Origin: Winogradskyella litoriviva
GTDB lineage: Bacteria > Bacteroidota > Bacteroidia > Flavobacteriales > Flavobacteriaceae
Length of the DNA stretch: 64,000 nucleotides
Direction: 5' to 3'
NCBI RefSeq assembly: GCF_013249065.1
Contig: NZ_JABRWQ010000002.1
Location: 186,001-250,000, forward strand
The translations under genes and the position numbers were made by a program. Shown here one piece after another: positions 36,387 to 46,474 of this stretch (position 1 is its first letter; the number at the start of each line of letters is the position of its first letter). The notes below the pieces were generated by a model. It was not told the origin of the DNA and searched no databases. It was given only the letters and a program-made list of their open reading frames with translations.

Positions 36387-37964
36387 TTATTTAGCAATAT
36401 TTACTGCCCTAGTTTCTCTAATCACGGTAACTTTTACTTGTCCTGGATAGGTCATATCAGTTTGTATTTTTTGAGAAATCTCAAACGATAAACTTGCCGC
36501 TTTTTCATCACTTACTTTTTCGCTTTCAACAATAACACGTAATTCTCTACCTGCTTGTATAGCATAAGCTTTCTTAACACCTGTAAACCCAAAGGCAACT
36601 TCTTCTAAATCCTTTAAGCGTTGAATATAAGAATCTAATACCTGACGTCTTGCTCCTGGTCTTGCTCCAGATATAGCATCACAAACTTGAATAATTGGAG
36701 ATAATAAAGTTGTCATTTCTATCTCATCATGGTGCGCACCAATAGCATTGCAAACCTCTGGCTTTTCACCATGCTTTTCTGCCCATTGCATACCTAAAAT
36801 TGCGTGAGGTGTTTCTACATCTGTTTCAGATGATGGTACTTTTCCTATATCATGCAATAAACCTGCACGTTTGGCAAGTTTAGGGTTTAAACCTAATTCT
36901 GCTGCCATAACACCACAAAGTTTTGCAACTTCTCGAGAGTGTTGTAATAAGTTCTGTCCGTAAGAAGAGCGGTATTTCATGCGACCAACCATCTTAATTA
37001 ACTCTGGATGCAAACCATGAATTCCTAAGTCAATTACCGTGCGTTTACCAACCTCAATAATTTCTTGTTCTATTTGCTTTTCTGTTTTCTTTACAATCTC
37101 TTCAATACGTGCTGGATGTATTCTACCATCAGTTACTAACTTATGTAAAGATAAACGTGCTATTTCACGTCTAACAGAATCAAAACAAGATAAGATAATA
37201 GCTTCTGGTGTATCATCTACAATAATCTCAACTCCAGTTGCTGCTTCTATTGCTCTAATATTTCTACCTTCTCTACCAATAATTCGTCCTTTAACGTCAT
37301 CAGATTCTATATTAAATACAGAGACACAATTATCAACAGCTTCTTCCGTACCAATACGCTGAATGGTATTAATAATTATTTTTTTAGCCTCTTGTTGTGC
37401 AGTAAGTTTTGCTTCCTCTACTCTATCTTGCACAAATGCCATAGCATCGGTCTTTGCTTCCTCTTTTAAAGACTCTACTAATTGAGACTTAGCTTCTTCT
37501 GCAGATAATGCAGAAATCACCTCTAATTGTTTTATTTGACTCTTATGTGCCTTTTCTATTTCTTCTTGTTTCTTTTCTAGAAATTCATTTCTATAATCGT
37601 AATCTTTAATCTTAGATTCTAAAGATTGATTAGCTTTTTTAGATTTATTAAGTTCATTTGTAATTTGAGACTCTTTATCTCTAATACGCTTTTCGGCTTC
37701 GGCCATTTTCTTATCACGAGAAAGGATTACTTTTTCGTGCTCTGCTTTTAACTCAATAAATTTTTCTTTAGCCTGAAGCATTTTATCCTTCTTAATAGAT
37801 TCTCCATCAGATTTTGCTTGTCTTAATATTGATTTGGCTTCACTCTCTGCATTAGCAATAAGTTTAGATGCTTTACCTTTTTCTAAAGATTTAGCTATAA
37901 TAAATCCCAATATTAGTCCTAATATTGCGGCTCCAACTATATATATAATTGTGTTACTGTCCAT
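36387..37964 (-). CDS. rny: Ribonuclease Y
   Basis: 525 residues. N-terminal membrane helix (about 5-25, [19 protein letters not shown]), a long coiled coil (about 30-200), a KH domain containing [19 protein letters not shown], and an HD domain with the metal-binding pair in AGLLHDIGK and later GAHHDE. It is a membrane-bound endoribonuclease that starts mRNA decay. On the minus strand it follows the 6S RNA gene. Complete and of normal length. Confidence 0.97.
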   Translation of the reverse strand: MDSNTIIYIVGAAILGLILGFIIAKSLEKGKASKLIANAESEAKSILRQAKSDGESIKKDKMLQAKEKFIELKAEHEKVILSRDKKMAEAEKRIRDKESQITNELNKSKKANQSLESKIKDYDYRNEFLEKKQEEIEKAHKSQIKQLEVISALSAEEAKSQLVESLKEEAKTDAMAFVQDRVEEAKLTAQQEAKKIIINTIQRIGTEEAVDNCVSVFNIESDDVKGRIIGREGRNIRAIEAATGVEIIVDDTPEAIILSCFDSVRREIARLSLHKLVTDGRIHPARIEEIVKKTEKQIEQEIIEVGKRTVIDLGIHGLHPELIKMVGRMKYRSSYGQNLLQHSREVAKLCGVMAAELGLNPKLAKRAGLLHDIGKVPSSETDVETPHAILGMQWAEKHGEKPEVCNAIGAHHDEIEMTTLLSPIIQVCDAISGARPGARRQVLDSYIQRLKDLEEVAFGFTGVKKAYAIQAGRELRVIVESEKVSDEKAASLSFEISQKIQTDMTYPGQVKVTVIRETRAVNIAK

Positions 37965-37988
37965 TGTTTGTTGTTTATTTTAGTATAT

Positions 37989-38181
37989 AAAAAAAGCCTA
38001 CATCAGCTATCGGTTTTGTATAAACTCCTTAAAACAAGTTTAGGGCTAACAAGCTGATCAAAAATCTGTCTAAGATACCGAAACGAGTTCAGCACTAACA
38101 GCACGATTTTACAACTTAAACTCACCCTTTTTAAAGAATTGATCGTTGAGTTTATCAAAAAATGTAACTAATGTAGGCAGT
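37989..38181 (-). ncRNA. ssrS: 6S RNA, Bacteroidota type (6S-Flavo-like)
   Basis: About 190 bases between zapA and rny, read leftward. The ends pair in an 11-base closing stem (38168-38178 GCCTACATTAG with 37996-38006 CTGATGTAGGC, one G-U), directly followed by a T7 run (37989-37995). Further in, AUAAACUC near the 5' end pairs with GAGUUUAU near the 3' end, giving the long imperfect duplex with open centre expected of 6S RNA. 6S RNA binds RNA polymerase holoenzyme in stationary phase. The zapA-6S linkage is well known in bacteria. Exact 5' end not certain; no clear own promoter seen. Confidence 0.75.
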
Positions 38182-38208
38182 AACCTTTTATTTTAAAGAA
38201 CGTACGAG

Positions 38209-38496
38209 TTAAATATGCTGATTTAATAGTTCATTTAAAGCTTCTAACTTTTCTTGAACTTCTTCATTAACATATTCTTTATCTATAGACTTTTGCTCTA
38301 CTTGAGCCGCAAATTGCAAAGCGCACATAGCCAAAACATCTTGCTTATCTCTTACAGAGTAATTCTGCTCAAATTGCCCAATCATCAACTCAATTTTTTT
38401 TGAGGCTTTACGTAAACCTTCTTCTTGAGCCGGATTAATTGTTAAAGGATAAACTCTATTTGCAATAGAAAGTTTAATTTTTAATTGGTCTGGCAT
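38209..38496 (-). CDS. zapA: Cell division protein ZapA
   Basis: 95 residues: N-terminal IKLSIANRVYPLTINPAQEE typical of ZapA, then a long C-terminal helix for coiled-coil dimerisation. It bundles FtsZ at the division site. Encoded 19 bases after a small coiled-coil protein gene and followed 28 bases later by the 6S RNA, which may be processed from the same transcript. Confidence 0.9.
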   Translation of the reverse strand: MPDQLKIKLSIANRVYPLTINPAQEEGLRKASKKIELMIGQFEQNYSVRDKQDVLAMCALQFAAQVEQKSIDKEYVNEEVQEKLEALNELLNQHI

Positions 38497-38515
38497 ATCA
38501 TCTAAATTTACAACT

Positions 38516-38806
38516 TTATTCCGATAATTGTCCTATACAATGGTCAATATCTCTAATAAGTGCATTTATCTTGAGCTTCGTTTCTCGTTTATTTTCGTCA
38601 CTACCAAGCATTGAATTTGCCATTTTGAGTGTGTCATGTTTATCTATCCAACCAGCAATTTCTTCTTGCTGATTCAAAAGCATTTGCTGCTGCTGTTCTA
38701 TCTGGTTAGAGAGTTTAGCGTTGGTTTGTTTTAAAACCTCTTGCTTATGTAAAATCTTACTGATTTTATTCTCTAAAGCATCAACAATGTCTTCTATTTT
38801 ACTCAT
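38516..38806 (-). CDS. Small coiled-coil protein, probable ZapA partner
   Basis: 96 residues, almost wholly helical, with heptad-like Leu/Gln-rich region (about 20-55, KQTNAKLSNQIEQQQQMLL). No membrane segment. Genes like this precede zapA in Bacteroidota. The size and coiled coil recall ZapB, though I see no direct sequence proof. Probably acts at the division ring. It has a well-formed promoter (38831-38861) that would also serve zapA. Confidence 0.65.
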   Translation of the reverse strand: MSKIEDIVDALENKISKILHKQEVLKQTNAKLSNQIEQQQQMLLNQQEEIAGWIDKHDTLKMANSMLGSDENKRETKLKINALIRDIDHCIGQLSE

Positions 38807-38830
38807 TAAAGCAATTCAATACTATTGAAA

Positions 38831-38861
38831 CAAAGTTAACATACCAATTGTAAAAACACAA
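38831..38861 (-). promoter_or_regulatory. Promoter for the coiled-coil protein, zapA and possibly 6S RNA
   Basis: Minus strand: TTG (38859-38861), 20-base spacer, TAACTTTG (38831-38838); the -7 box lies 24 bases before the ATG. A near-perfect match to the flavobacterial consensus. Confidence 0.6.
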
Positions 38862-39086
38862 TTCTTTTACAATTATTTTTTTATTATATAAAGTTAATAG
38901 GTTTAATCGGTTAGCTCTTAGACTAAAATGAAAAGCTTTAATCTCAACGCTTATCAATTATCAATTAAAGACTTCATTAATCTTAATTTCATTTTTGGCA
39001 TAATGTGTACGGCTATTTAAAATAATACACTTTTAACATTTGTAATTCGTTATCAAATTAATATTTTAGCTGATCTAGTGATTAAC

Positions 39087-40775
39087 ATGAAACAAATTCT
39101 TCTTTTTTTCTTATTTTCTTGTTCTATTTATGGGCAGAATGAATACCCTCAAGATTATTTTAGAAATCCGTTAGATATACCAATTGTTCTTGCCGGAACG
39201 TTTGCAGAATTACGTTCAACACATTTTCATGGAGGTTTAGATATAAAAACAAAAAGGAAAGTTGGCCTAAAGGTTTATGCTGCAGCAGAAGGTTATATAA
39301 GTCGAATAAAAATTTCTCATTATGGCTACGGAAAAGCCATTTATATTACGCATCCTAATGGTTACACAACGGTCTACGGACATCTTCAAAAATTATCTGA
39401 ACGATTAGAAGATTACATTAAACAATGCCAATACGATAAGGAAAATTATGAGGTTGAAGTTTTTCCACACGCAGAAGAATTGTTTATTAAACCAAATGAG
39501 GTAATTGCATACTCTGGTAATACAGGTAGTTCTGGTGGACCTCATCTTCATTTTGAAATTAGAGACAACCAAGAAAGACCAATGAATCCTCTTCTGTTTG
39601 GTTTAGAAGTAAAAGATTCAAAACAACCATATGTCTCAGCAGTATTTGCATATCCTAAAAACAAAAATGCTGTTATCAACGGAAAAAATGAACGTACACA
39701 ATTACGTTTAATTCCTCAAAACACTGGTGATTACACTGTAGAAGAAGTATCAGCTATTGGAGAAATAGGCTTTGGAATAACCTCTTACGACAAGCAAGAT
39801 TTAGCACCTAACAATAATGGCGTAAGTAACATACAAACCATATATAATGGTAATAAGAATTTTGAAATAGACTTTAAACGTTTTAGTTTTGACGAAACCA
39901 AGCACATAAAAAGGTTTGTTGACTATAACTATTTTAAGTCTAAAAAATCTAGAATTCAAAAACTATTTGTTGAACCAAATAATCCTTTAAGTATGTTCAA
40001 AAATGTACAAGATAAAGGATATGTTTTAGTTGAAGACAGCACCTCAACAGTATATAAAATAAGAATTAGAGATTACCATAATAATGAAACTTGGGTTACA
40101 ATACCCATAAAAGGTAAACCACAAATTGCAAAACAAGATAGTATTATAGATTTATCTGATAAAACATTAGTTTATAGTGATAAAACAACCAAATTAAACT
40201 CTGGTTTAGTTACGGTAAATTTCTATGAAAACACATTGTACGATGATGAATACTTAGACTTTAAAGTCAGTTCTGACACACTTTTTCTTCACAAAGACAA
40301 CATACCACTTCAAAAGAATTTTTATATTAATTATGATTTAAGCAATTACAAATCTGAGCATCTCGACAAGATTTTTATTGCCAATTTATATGGATACTAT
40401 AAAAAACCAAGTTATGTTACAACCACCAGAAAGGGTAATATTTTAAGTGCTAAATCTAAAAAACTAGGCATTTATACTTTAGCAATGGATACAGTATCAC
40501 CAACAATAAAACCTGTTAATTTTCAGAATAAAAAGTGGCTGAGCAAATACAGATATTTAAAAGTAAAAATAACAGACGACTTATCTGGAATTAGCAAATA
40601 TAGAGCCACTGTAAATGGTCATTGGATTTTAATGGAATATGATTATAAAACAAACACATTAACACACGATTTTAATGATAACATCGTTAAAGACACAAAG
40701 AACGAATTAAAAATAATTGTAACAGATAATGTAGGAAATAGTTCTACATTTGAAGCTATATTTTATAGGAAATAA
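39087..40775 (+). CDS. M23-family metallopeptidase (LytM domain), secreted
   Basis: 562 residues from the ATG at 39087; an in-frame GTG three codons earlier is a weaker choice. Signal peptide ends near SCSIYGQ. The M23 domain (about 25-170) keeps its zinc ligands: HFHGGLD (His and Asp) and GPHLHFEIRD (HxH). The remaining ~390 residues form beta-rich domains of unknown role. Likely a periplasmic endopeptidase cutting peptidoglycan cross-bridges. The downstream gene encodes a TonB-linked receptor 144 bases away. Confidence 0.9.
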   Translation: MKQILLFFLFSCSIYGQNEYPQDYFRNPLDIPIVLAGTFAELRSTHFHGGLDIKTKRKVGLKVYAAAEGYISRIKISHYGYGKAIYITHPNGYTTVYGHLQKLSERLEDYIKQCQYDKENYEVEVFPHAEELFIKPNEVIAYSGNTGSSGGPHLHFEIRDNQERPMNPLLFGLEVKDSKQPYVSAVFAYPKNKNAVINGKNERTQLRLIPQNTGDYTVEEVSAIGEIGFGITSYDKQDLAPNNNGVSNIQTIYNGNKNFEIDFKRFSFDETKHIKRFVDYNYFKSKKSRIQKLFVEPNNPLSMFKNVQDKGYVLVEDSTSTVYKIRIRDYHNNETWVTIPIKGKPQIAKQDSIIDLSDKTLVYSDKTTKLNSGLVTVNFYENTLYDDEYLDFKVSSDTLFLHKDNIPLQKNFYINYDLSNYKSEHLDKIFIANLYGYYKKPSYVTTTRKGNILSAKSKKLGIYTLAMDTVSPTIKPVNFQNKKWLSKYRYLKVKITDDLSGISKYRATVNGHWILMEYDYKTNTLTHDFNDNIVKDTKNELKIIVTDNVGNSSTFEAIFYRK

Positions 40776-40919
40776 AAAAATAGACTTAAGACCGTTTTGC
40801 TTCTAAACTAAAGAACACACTTTCAAATAGTTGCTAACAAATATTAAGCATTGATATAGGCTTTTTATTACAATTTAATTTAAAAACCTAATTCTAACTA
40901 ACATAGAAAAACAGAACAT

Positions 40920-43385
40920 TTGAAACGCTTACATTTTATAGTCCTAATTAGCCTACTTGTTGGTATGCTTTCTTTTTCGCAGTCTGCAATTGTAAGAGGT
41001 GTAATTTTAGATGAAGGCAATACACCTATTGAAAACGTTAATATTAAAGCAAGTACAGGAGAAGGTACTGCAACCAATAGCAATGGGTTCTACGAATTAA
41101 AAATACCATTTGGTGTTGAAGTTACAGTTGTATTTACACATATTTCTCATGAACGTGTCGAACAGAAATTCAATTTAAAAAACGGACAAGAGTTAGAGTT
41201 TAATCCTATTATGCTTTTAGAAGTAGAACAAATCTCTACAGTTGTTATAAACACTAATACAAGATTAAAAACCGAAGGTGTCACCTCTATTTCACCTCAA
41301 ATGTTAAGAACAATTAAAGGTGCACAACCTGGTGTAGAAAATATTTTAAAAACTTTACCTGGTGTTAATGTTTCTAATGAATTAAGTACACAATACTCAG
41401 TAAGAGGAGGAAATTTTGACGAAAACCTAGTCTATGTTAATGAAATTGAAGTGTACAGACCTTTCTTAATTCGATCTGGTAACCAAGAAGGATTAAGTTT
41501 TGTAAATACAGATTTAGTTCATAATGTTGACTTTTCTGCTGGTGGATTTCAAGCTAAATATGGAGACAAATTATCTTCTGTTTTAGATATCACCTATCGT
41601 AATCCTGTTGATTTTGGCATTAGGGCAGATTTAAGTTTACTCGGCGGAAGTCTTGCTGCAGAAACCATTTCTAAAGATGGAAAATTTTCAGGTATCGCAG
41701 GTGTTAGATACAGAGATAACAGCTTGTTATTAAATAGTTTAGAAACCGAAGGGAATGTAGAACCTGTTTTTGCTGATGCTCAAACATTTTTAACTTATCG
41801 TTTTTCGAGTAAATTTCATTTAAACTTTCTTGGTAATATTTCATTAAACAAATACAACTTTCAACCAGAAAACAGGCAGACTAATTTTGGTACATTAACC
41901 GATCCAGTAGCTCTTTTAGTTTTTTACGAAGGACAAGAAAAAGACCAATACCAAACTTATTTTGGTGCTTTAAAAGCCAATTATTTTGTAAATGAAGATT
42001 TAACTTTAAAATTAATAGGCTCTGCCTATCACACTACAGAACAAGAATATTTCGATATTTTAGCACAATACCGATTAGGCGAAGTAAATACAAATATTGG
42101 AGATGAAAATTTAGGAGAAGTAGAGTTTAGTGAAGGTATTGGCTCGCAATTAACACATGCTCGTAATGATTTAGATGCATTTATTGTTAATGCAGAACAC
42201 AGAGGTGATTACAAAATTGATGAAGAAACTACAATTGAATGGTCTGCTAAATACACCAATGAAGATATTAGAGATAGACTTGTTGAATACGAAATTATTG
42301 ATTCCGCAGGTTTTTCAATTAGACCACCACGTTTTAGCCAACCTAATTACCAACCTTACGAATCGTTTTCTGGCCCATTAAATGCTTTTGAAAATATTAG
42401 AGCTTTAAATAGAATTACTATAAATAGATTCCAAGCTTTTGGTCAATACAGTAAAAATACAGACTGGAATGGACATGAAGTTTTTTATAATGCTGGTATT
42501 AGAGCACACAGTTGGTCTGTAAGTGGCGAAGGTGTATCTGGTAAAACACAAACCGTTTTTAGTCCAAGAGCTCAATTTGCAATTAAACCAAATTGGGAAA
42601 AAGATGTACTATTTAGAGTTGCTGGTGGTTTGTATTACCAACCTCCTTTTTATAGAGAATTAAGAGATTCTACTGGTACTGTTAAGCCAAATGTAAAGGC
42701 TCAACAATCATATCATGTCGTTTTAGGACACGAGCAGAGTTTTGAAATTTGGGACAGACCTTTTAAACTGGTTATAGAAGGTTATTATAAAGGTTTAACT
42801 GATGTAAATCCTTATACCTTAGAAAACGTAAGAGTTCGATATAGTGCAAATAACAATGCAAAAGCTTATGCTTATGGATTAGACTTTAGACTTAATGGTG
42901 AGTTTGTACCTGGCACTGAATCTTGGTTTAGTTTTGGATATCTAAAAACCGAAGAAAATATTGATAATAGAGGCTATATTGCAAGACCAACAGATCAGCG
43001 TTTAAAATTTGGTGCTTTGTTTCAAGACTATGTACCCAATATGCCAGATTTAAAAATGTACCTAAATTTGGTATACAACACAGGTGTTCCTGGAGGTTCT
43101 CCAAGTTATGCAGACCCTTATGATTATCAAATTAGGTTAAGAGACTATAGAAGAGCTGATTTAGGTATTTCATATCAAATAGTAAATCCAGAAAGAACTT
43201 ACGATGCAAAGTGGAAAAAATCAGTAAAAGAATTGTCTCTTGGTTTTGAAATTTATAACATGTTTGATAATCAAAATTCCATAACAAATACTTGGGTGAG
43301 GGACGTTTACAGCAAGAGTCAATATGCTATACCAAACTACTTAACACCTCGTGTATTTAATTTAAGATTGTCAGCCAGATTTTAA
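40920..43385 (+). CDS. TonB-dependent receptor with N-terminal carboxypeptidase-like domain
   Basis: 821 residues starting at TTG (40920). Signal peptide ends near MLSFSQ. A carboxypeptidase-D regulatory-like domain (about 22-100, SAIVRGVILDEGNTPIENVNI) precedes a plug domain (NILKTLPGVNVSNELSTQYSVRGGNFDENLVYVNEIE) and a beta-barrel ending in RVFNLRLSARF. It imports an unknown ligand across the outer membrane using TonB energy. No SusD-like partner is nearby, so it is not a typical polysaccharide utilisation pair. Confidence 0.9.
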   Translation: MKRLHFIVLISLLVGMLSFSQSAIVRGVILDEGNTPIENVNIKASTGEGTATNSNGFYELKIPFGVEVTVVFTHISHERVEQKFNLKNGQELEFNPIMLLEVEQISTVVINTNTRLKTEGVTSISPQMLRTIKGAQPGVENILKTLPGVNVSNELSTQYSVRGGNFDENLVYVNEIEVYRPFLIRSGNQEGLSFVNTDLVHNVDFSAGGFQAKYGDKLSSVLDITYRNPVDFGIRADLSLLGGSLAAETISKDGKFSGIAGVRYRDNSLLLNSLETEGNVEPVFADAQTFLTYRFSSKFHLNFLGNISLNKYNFQPENRQTNFGTLTDPVALLVFYEGQEKDQYQTYFGALKANYFVNEDLTLKLIGSAYHTTEQEYFDILAQYRLGEVNTNIGDENLGEVEFSEGIGSQLTHARNDLDAFIVNAEHRGDYKIDEETTIEWSAKYTNEDIRDRLVEYEIIDSAGFSIRPPRFSQPNYQPYESFSGPLNAFENIRALNRITINRFQAFGQYSKNTDWNGHEVFYNAGIRAHSWSVSGEGVSGKTQTVFSPRAQFAIKPNWEKDVLFRVAGGLYYQPPFYRELRDSTGTVKPNVKAQQSYHVVLGHEQSFEIWDRPFKLVIEGYYKGLTDVNPYTLENVRVRYSANNNAKAYAYGLDFRLNGEFVPGTESWFSFGYLKTEENIDNRGYIARPTDQRLKFGALFQDYVPNMPDLKMYLNLVYNTGVPGGSPSYADPYDYQIRLRDYRRADLGISYQIVNPERTYDAKWKKSVKELSLGFEIYNMFDNQNSITNTWVRDVYSKSQYAIPNYLTPRVFNLRLSARF

Positions 43386-43388
43386 GGC

Positions 43389-44534
43389 TTAAGAACGAGC
43401 AAATTCATTTAACGTTTTAACAACATAATCTATCTCCTCTTTAGTATTATAAATACTAAAAGAAAACCTAACTGAAGGTTGTTTTAACTTATCGTCATTT
43501 AAAATTTCAGTTAACACATGCGATTGTTGGCTACTTCCGCTTTGGCAAGCACTTCCCCTAGAACAAGCAATTCCTTTTAAATCTAGTTGAAATTGCAACA
43601 TAGCTGTTTTTTTTGGCGGAATTGGCAAACACACATTAACAAGTGTGTAAGTACTAAAATTGTAATCTAAACAATTTCCGTTAAAACTCACCTTTGGTAA
43701 ATGCGTTTTTATTTGTTCTATAAAATAATCTTTTAAGCCAACCACATATGCTTTTTCATCTTCAAGATTAGTGTATGCAATTTTTAATGCTTCATCCATA
43801 CCAACAATGTTATGTATAGATTCTGTACCAGCTCTATAACCTCGCTCTTGCTCACCACCAAAAATTAAGGGTTTAAGGCCAGATTCTTTTCTTATAAAAC
43901 AAAACCCTACACCTTTAGGTCCATGAAACTTATGCGCACTTGCTGCTAAAAAATCTATAGGTATTGTTTGTAAATCAATTTTATAATGACCAACCGATTG
44001 TACTGTATCTGTATGGAATAAAGCATTATTAGACTTGCATAACACTGCTACACGCTCTAAGTCCAAAATATTACCAACTTCATTATTAACATGCATTAAA
44101 CTTACAACCGCTTTATTACTCGATTGTAATAATTCTTCTAAATGCGAATATTTTATAAGTCCACATGAATCAATATCTACATAAGTAATTTTAATATCAT
44201 ATTCCTTTTGTAATTGTTCAGCAGTATGTAAAACCGCGTGATGTTCAATTCTTGAGGTAATAATCTCATTATAACCTAAATCTCTAACTGCACTACGTAA
44301 AGCTAAATTATCTGCTTCTGTTCCTCCTGATGTAAAAACTATTTCTGAGGCAGACACATTAAAATATGATGCTATATTTTTTCTACATTGCTCTAAAAGC
44401 GCTTTAGACGAACGTCCAAAACTATGCGTTGACGATGCATTACCGTAGTTATCTTGTAAAACTTTTGTCATACGCTCAATAACTTTTGGTCGTATAGCGG
44501 TAGTTGCTGCATTATCTAAGTATACTTGCTTCAT
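43389..44534 (-). CDS. Cysteine desulfurase (class V aminotransferase)
   Basis: 381 residues. PLP-binding Lys202 in SAHKFHGPKG, substrate-site Cys330 in SRGSACQSGS on a loop of the IscS/NifS (group I) kind, and the opening VYLDNAATTAIRP. It takes sulfur from cysteine for iron-sulfur clusters or tRNA thiolation. No isc or suf partner gene is adjacent, so its acceptor is not evident. Convergent with the TonB receptor gene with only three bases between the stops. Confidence 0.93.
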   Translation of the reverse strand: MKQVYLDNAATTAIRPKVIERMTKVLQDNYGNASSTHSFGRSSKALLEQCRKNIASYFNVSASEIVFTSGGTEADNLALRSAVRDLGYNEIITSRIEHHAVLHTAEQLQKEYDIKITYVDIDSCGLIKYSHLEELLQSSNKAVVSLMHVNNEVGNILDLERVAVLCKSNNALFHTDTVQSVGHYKIDLQTIPIDFLAASAHKFHGPKGVGFCFIRKESGLKPLIFGGEQERGYRAGTESIHNIVGMDEALKIAYTNLEDEKAYVVGLKDYFIEQIKTHLPKVSFNGNCLDYNFSTYTLVNVCLPIPPKKTAMLQFQLDLKGIACSRGSACQSGSSQQSHVLTEILNDDKLKQPSVRFSFSIYNTKEEIDYVVKTLNEFARS

Positions 44535-44567
44535 TATTTTGGGGAATAGTTTAACCTGAGTTAATCA

Positions 44568-44575
44568 CAAAAATA
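44568..44575 (-). promoter_or_regulatory. Putative -7 box for the cysteine desulfurase gene
   Basis: Minus-strand TATTTTTG, 34 bases upstream of the ATG; no clear -33 TTG. Confidence 0.4.
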
Positions 44576-44626
44576 TTATAAATAAAATTATTTAATTAAT
44601 GAAGCGTTATAACTTTACAAATCTTT

Positions 44627-44634
44627 TATTTTTG
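44627..44634 (+). promoter_or_regulatory. Putative -7 box that decides the start of the Asp-rich lipoprotein
   Basis: TATTTTTG lies 16 bases before the ATG at 44650 and downstream of an in-frame ATG at 44599. If used, only the 44650 start would be on the mRNA, in agreement with the signal peptide. Confidence 0.45.
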
Positions 44635-44649
44635 TTTAAAATTGAATCT

Positions 44650-45624
44650 ATGATACGTCGTTTTTTTATAATCTTTTGTTTAGTGTTTTTAACTACTTGT
44701 GATGATGGTGATATTTTATCTATTGACCTGGATTTTGAAGGCGAATTAGAACGTTGTGAAAACGACATCGATTCTTATGTGATATATGATACCCGAGAAA
44801 ACCCAAATGAAGCGTTATTACTTATTATTGAACGTGATGACACTAATGAATTACTATTTACAAAACCAACTATGGTTGGATCACCAACAGAATTAACAAT
44901 TACTGATGGTGGTGACACTCAATTTATTTATAGATCTTATAGTAGAGCTATTGAAAGTGGCGAATTATGTGAGGTAATACCTCCTGACGACCTTGTTGTT
45001 ATAGAAAATTACCCAGCACCAAGCGGAACTGTTAAAGTTACTGCAACTGTTGTAGATGATGACAATGATGGCATACCTAACGAATATGAAGGTATAGCTG
45101 GTGAGCCAGATGAAAATGGTATTTACAATCAATCTCAAGATTGGGATGAAGACGGCATACCTGATTACCTTGACCAAGATGACGACAATGATAATGTTTT
45201 AACCATATATGAAATTGATAATTCTGATGGTGATGATGACCCAACAACCAATCCATTAGATACTGATGGTGATGGTGATTATGATTATTTAGATGAAGAT
45301 GACGATGGTGATGGTGTAGATACCAGACTAGAAGATTTAAGTGAAGATGGTAAAGACCCCAGAAATCTTGCTAATAAAATTACAGATACATTAGGTATTG
45401 ATGTTTATCGTTATTTATATAATTACAATGATGGCGTTATTAACGCTAATGAAGAATTTGATGACACAGGATTTATCTATAATATTTATACAAGATCAGT
45501 AACAACAAGTTTTATTATAGAAAACGCAGGTTTTACAATTATTAGCACAGACTATATTGATTTTGGAGATTTTGAAAACTCATTTGACATCACTAACGAA
45601 CCAGAAGATGAAGACGAAGATTAA
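44650..45624 (+). CDS. Asp-rich lipoprotein with thrombospondin type 3-like calcium repeats
   Basis: 324 residues from ATG 44650: lipoprotein signal ending FLTTC (Cys16). The N-terminal ~120 residues form a beta-rich domain. About residues 135-240 hold repeated DxDxDGxxD loops (VVDDDNDGIPNEYEG, DWDEDGIPDYLDQDDDND, DTDGDGDYDYLDEDDDGDG), which bind calcium in TSP3 repeats. The last ~80 residues include an FKBP-like fragment? No such motif can be confirmed; they remain unassigned. Surface or periplasmic; partner unknown. Overlaps the convergent Smr gene by 4 bases. Confidence 0.75.
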   Translation: MIRRFFIIFCLVFLTTCDDGDILSIDLDFEGELERCENDIDSYVIYDTRENPNEALLLIIERDDTNELLFTKPTMVGSPTELTITDGGDTQFIYRSYSRAIESGELCEVIPPDDLVVIENYPAPSGTVKVTATVVDDDNDGIPNEYEGIAGEPDENGIYNQSQDWDEDGIPDYLDQDDDNDNVLTIYEIDNSDGDDDPTTNPLDTDGDGDYDYLDEDDDGDGVDTRLEDLSEDGKDPRNLANKITDTLGIDVYRYLYNYNDGVINANEEFDDTGFIYNIYTRSVTTSFIIENAGFTIISTDYIDFGDFENSFDITNEPEDEDED

Positions 45625-46178
45625 GAATCTACATTTTGAAGTATTCTAACTTCCGTAGCTCCTAACCCGTAAGTTTTATAATCTGCGTCGTAAAACCTTA
45701 CATTGTTATAACGACTAAATAGTGTCTCTAACTCTTGCTTAAGAACACCTTCGCCTTTTCCATGGATAAATACTATTTTAGGTATGCGTTTACGTATGGC
45801 AAATTCTAATTGTCCCCTTGCTGTATCCAACTGAAGATTAAGCATATCAAAATTAGACATGCCTCTTGTTGATTTTGTTAAATGATGAATATGTAAATCT
45901 ACCTCAAACTTTGGTGCATTTCGTTCCTTAGGTTTTACGGTTGGTGCCGACTTTCGTTTTTTAGATTCTTTTTCTTTTTTCACCAAATCAAAGTCAGTAT
46001 TATAAACCGCATTTTCTAAAGTGTTACCTGTTGAGGATAGCATTATTTCATGCGCTTCAAACTGTAACGCAAAACCATCATTATCTTCTACAGTAATGAT
46101 ATCTTCAGAAATCTGAGTTATAATTCCTAATATATCATCATCAATTGTTTCAACTGTATCGCCTACTTTAAACTTCAT
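45621..46178 (-). CDS. Smr-domain protein with N-terminal KOW/SH3-like domain (DUF2027-like)
   Basis: 185 residues. N-terminal small barrel (MKFKVGDTVETIDDDILGIITQI..) and C-terminal Smr domain (about 105-180) with DLHIHHLT and FIHGKGEGVLKQEL, as in the C-terminus of MutS2. Smr domains bind or cut nucleic acids, often ribosome-associated RNA; the conserved HGKG loop is present. No MutS ATPase part. A small membrane protein gene overlaps its start by 11 bases. Confidence 0.85.
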   Translation of the reverse strand: MKFKVGDTVETIDDDILGIITQISEDIITVEDNDGFALQFEAHEIMLSSTGNTLENAVYNTDFDLVKKEKESKKRKSAPTVKPKERNAPKFEVDLHIHHLTKSTRGMSNFDMLNLQLDTARGQLEFAIRKRIPKIVFIHGKGEGVLKQELETLFSRYNNVRFYDADYKTYGLGATEVRILQNVDS

Positions 46179-46383
46179 CTTCTTTTTCAGTTTTCAAAAA
46201 AGTTTCATCTTCATTATCTAATTTACTTGGTATATTTCTAGACGTTCTATAAACCCCAAATATTAATAAAGCAATTCCTCCAATTAATATATAAGCATTT
46301 TGATTTTGTTGTGCTTGTGCATAAAACGCTACTAAGCCACCAACTAAAATGCATAAAAAATTGAGAGTTCTAGATAAATTCAT
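46168..46383 (-). CDS. Small two-helix membrane protein
   Basis: 71 residues with two hydrophobic helices (LNFLCILVGGLVAFYA and AYILIGGIALLIFGVYRTS) and an acidic cytoplasmic tail. No family recognised. Overlaps the Smr gene start by 11 bases, so the two are co-translated. A matching promoter lies 23-55 bases upstream. Confidence 0.65.
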   Translation of the reverse strand: MNLSRTLNFLCILVGGLVAFYAQAQQNQNAYILIGGIALLIFGVYRTSRNIPSKLDNEDETFLKTEKEDEV

Positions 46384-46405
46384 AATGGTTAAATTAATTG
46401 AGCTA

Positions 46406-46438
46406 CAAAAATAAGGTTTAGAAAAATATTATACGCAA
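46406..46438 (-). promoter_or_regulatory. Putative promoter for the small membrane protein and Smr gene
   Basis: Minus strand: TTG (46436-46438), 22-base spacer, TATTTTTG (46406-46413); the -7 box is 23 bases from the ATG. Confidence 0.5.
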
Positions 46439-46474
46439 TTACGGTAATAAATAGCAAATTCTTACTTTAGCAAC

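Noticed and set aside
40920..43385. TonB receptor as part of a polysaccharide utilisation locus
   Set aside because: No SusD-like gene, glycoside hydrolase or regulator next to it; neighbours are an M23 peptidase and a cysteine desulfurase.
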